64,000 nt of DNA from Desulfovibrio litoralis DSM 11393 (lineage in GTDB: Bacteria > Desulfobacterota > Desulfovibrionia > Desulfovibrionales > Desulfovibrionaceae): positions 1 to 64,000 of the forward strand of contig NZ_FRDI01000007.1 in the NCBI RefSeq assembly GCF_900143255.1. Reading direction: 5' to 3'. Below the pieces are notes generated by a model. That model did not search any database. It saw only the letters and a program-made list of their open reading frames with translations, and was not told the origin of the DNA. Within the stretch, counting starts at the first letter, position 1; each line of letters starts with the position of its first letter. The position numbers and the translations under genes were made by a program. Below, one piece after another: positions 63,043 through 64,000 of this stretch.

Positions 63043-64000
63043 TTAAGCTTTAATAGCGTTTTTAAGTTCGCAGACTACTCTTTCAAGGTCTTTTTCGCTT
63101 AGGCTGTAATGTAAAGGCAAGGTGATTATTTTTCCGTATGCCTCTTCGGCAACAGGACAAAGACCAATTTTTGTGCCTTGTTCTCTTTGATAGTAAGGGT
63201 GAAGGTGAACGGGGATATAATGGACGTTACAACCTATGCCTCTTTCTCTTAATATCTTAAAAACTTTATCTCGCTCAGGCACTCGCACAACATAAAGATG
63301 ATATGCGTGCAAGGCATTTTTATCGGTTTTAAGCGGTTTTATGTCTTCTGAACCTAAAAAAGCTTGATCGTAATATTTTGCGAGTTCTCTACGTTTTTTT
63401 AAAAAAGCAGGTAGTTTTTTGAGCTGTGAAAGACCTAAAGCTGATTGTATGTCTGTTAGGCGATAGTTATAGCCAAGTTCTTGCATCTCGTAAAACCACG
63501 CCCCTGTTTTTTCTCTTTGGCGGTGGTCGCTAGTGATGCCGTGCCCTCTAAAAAGGCGTAAACGTTCGGCATATTCATCGGAATCAGTCAGGGCCATTCC
63601 GCCTTCGCCCGTAGTCAGTTGTTTGACCGGGTGAAAGCTAAAAACCGTTATATCTGCTAACGTTCCGACTTTTTTAGAGTTAAACTCTCCACCTATAGAA
63701 TGACAAGCATCAGCCAAAAGTTTTAGCTTATGTTTTTTGGCGATAGCTTGAAGGGCGACCCAATCGCAAGGTTGACCGGCATAGTCAACGCCGATTATCG
63801 CCTTGGTTTTGGGCGTAATCAACGCTTCTATTTTTTTAGGGTCAATAAGCAAAGTATCAGGGTCAACATCGGCAAAAACAGGTTTTGCACCGAGAAATAA
63901 AACGGCATTGGAAGAAGCGGCAAAAGTCAGAGTTGGAACGATTACCTCGTCGTCTTTTTTTATACCAAGGGCAAACAAAGCCCCGTGTAAGGCGGCTGTT
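63043..64000 (-). CDS. DegT/DnrJ-family aminotransferase, PseC-like (5' end outside window)
   Basis: Partial PLP enzyme of at least 319 aa; the frame is open through base 64000, with TAALHGALFALG at the edge, so the true start is beyond it. The fold-type I aspartate is in LLADACHSIGG and the PLP lysine in FSFHPVKQLTTGEGGMALTD. RLTDIQSALGLSQLKKL and NVHYIPVHLHPYY are typical of the group. The pattern best fits UDP-4-amino-4,6-dideoxy-altrosamine transaminase (PseC) of pseudaminic acid synthesis, used to glycosylate flagellin; perosamine and other transaminases are possible. A pathway cluster would lie outside the window. Confidence 0.85.
   Translation of the reverse strand, partial: TAALHGALFALGIKKDDEVIVPTLTFAASSNAVLFLGAKPVFADVDPDTLLIDPKKIEALITPKTKAIIGVDYAGQPCDWVALQAIAKKHKLKLLADACHSIGGEFNSKKVGTLADITVFSFHPVKQLTTGEGGMALTDSDEYAERLRLFRGHGITSDHRQREKTGAWFYEMQELGYNYRLTDIQSALGLSQLKKLPAFLKKRRELAKYYDQAFLGSEDIKPLKTDKNALHAYHLYVVRVPERDKVFKILRERGIGCNVHYIPVHLHPYYQREQGTKIGLCPVAEEAYGKIITLPLHYSLSEKDLERVVCELKNAIKA

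Overview
The window is about 38% GC (estimated by eye) and reads as chromosome from a Gram-negative, motile, low-GC member of the Desulfovibrionales or a close relative. The reasons are an L-lactate permease, a complete branched-chain amino-acid ABC transporter, LPS genes (gmhA, lpxB), a pseudaminic-acid type aminotransferase, a methyl-accepting chemotaxis protein, an argS-SPOR gene pair, a pseudouridine synthase fused to CoaE, and many two-component and sigma-54 type regulators. The genus is inference; there is no rRNA in the window.

Layout. 1-2.7 kb: chemoreceptor and a small protein whose ribosome binding site lies in a perfect 11-bp stem. 2.7-12.4 kb (minus): a heat-shock type sigma factor, a TPR lipoprotein, a zinc-ribbon membrane protein and the DUF2339/DUF3999 envelope pair. 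12.7-20.5 kb (plus): hybrid sensor kinase, HD-domain protein, ddl, a PAS kinase, gmhA and an FmdB zinc ribbon. 20.6-25.6 kb: priA, an isolated 76-aa ORF with its own promoter and terminator, an ABM-like protein, a UPF0280 protein and rfbC. 25.7-27.3 kb: tRNA-Ser(UGA), two orphan membrane proteins and a duplicated 284-bp unit. 27.3-39.5 kb (minus): rluD-coaE fusion, a PEP-synthase-like protein, a CheY-like regulator, a 1200-aa AsmA protein and a SWIM/SNF2 helicase. 39.7-46 kb: solute-binding protein, lactate permease, a Skp-like lipoprotein and a lytic transglycosylase. 46-55 kb (minus): diguanylate cyclase, NtrC-type activator and livFGMHK. 55.4-64 kb: rpsI/rplM, argS, SPOR protein, glycosyltransferase, lpxB, a Gate-domain membrane protein and a partial pseC-like gene.

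The most notable non-coding signal is the 26.6-27.3 kb duplication. Each copy has, on the minus strand, a near-consensus sigma-54 core (TGGCAC-N10 spacing-GC), upstream GTGCG/CGCAC palindromes at about -137, and a strong intrinsic terminator about 134 nt downstream. This predicts twin sigma-54-dependent small RNAs with repeated UUGUCCC boxes. A second sigma-54 core lies upstream of the diguanylate cyclase, directly after a gene for a GAFTGA-containing activator. The second notable signal is a dispersed element in at least four near-complete copies (17.4, 36.0, 41.7 and 43.9 kb) plus fragments near 2.2-2.7 kb. It is built from three palindromes and its end carries GGAG-N7-ATG, which appears to supply the start of the AsmA gene; another copy supplies the stop codon of the Skp-like gene.

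All calls come from reading the sequence; no database search was run.
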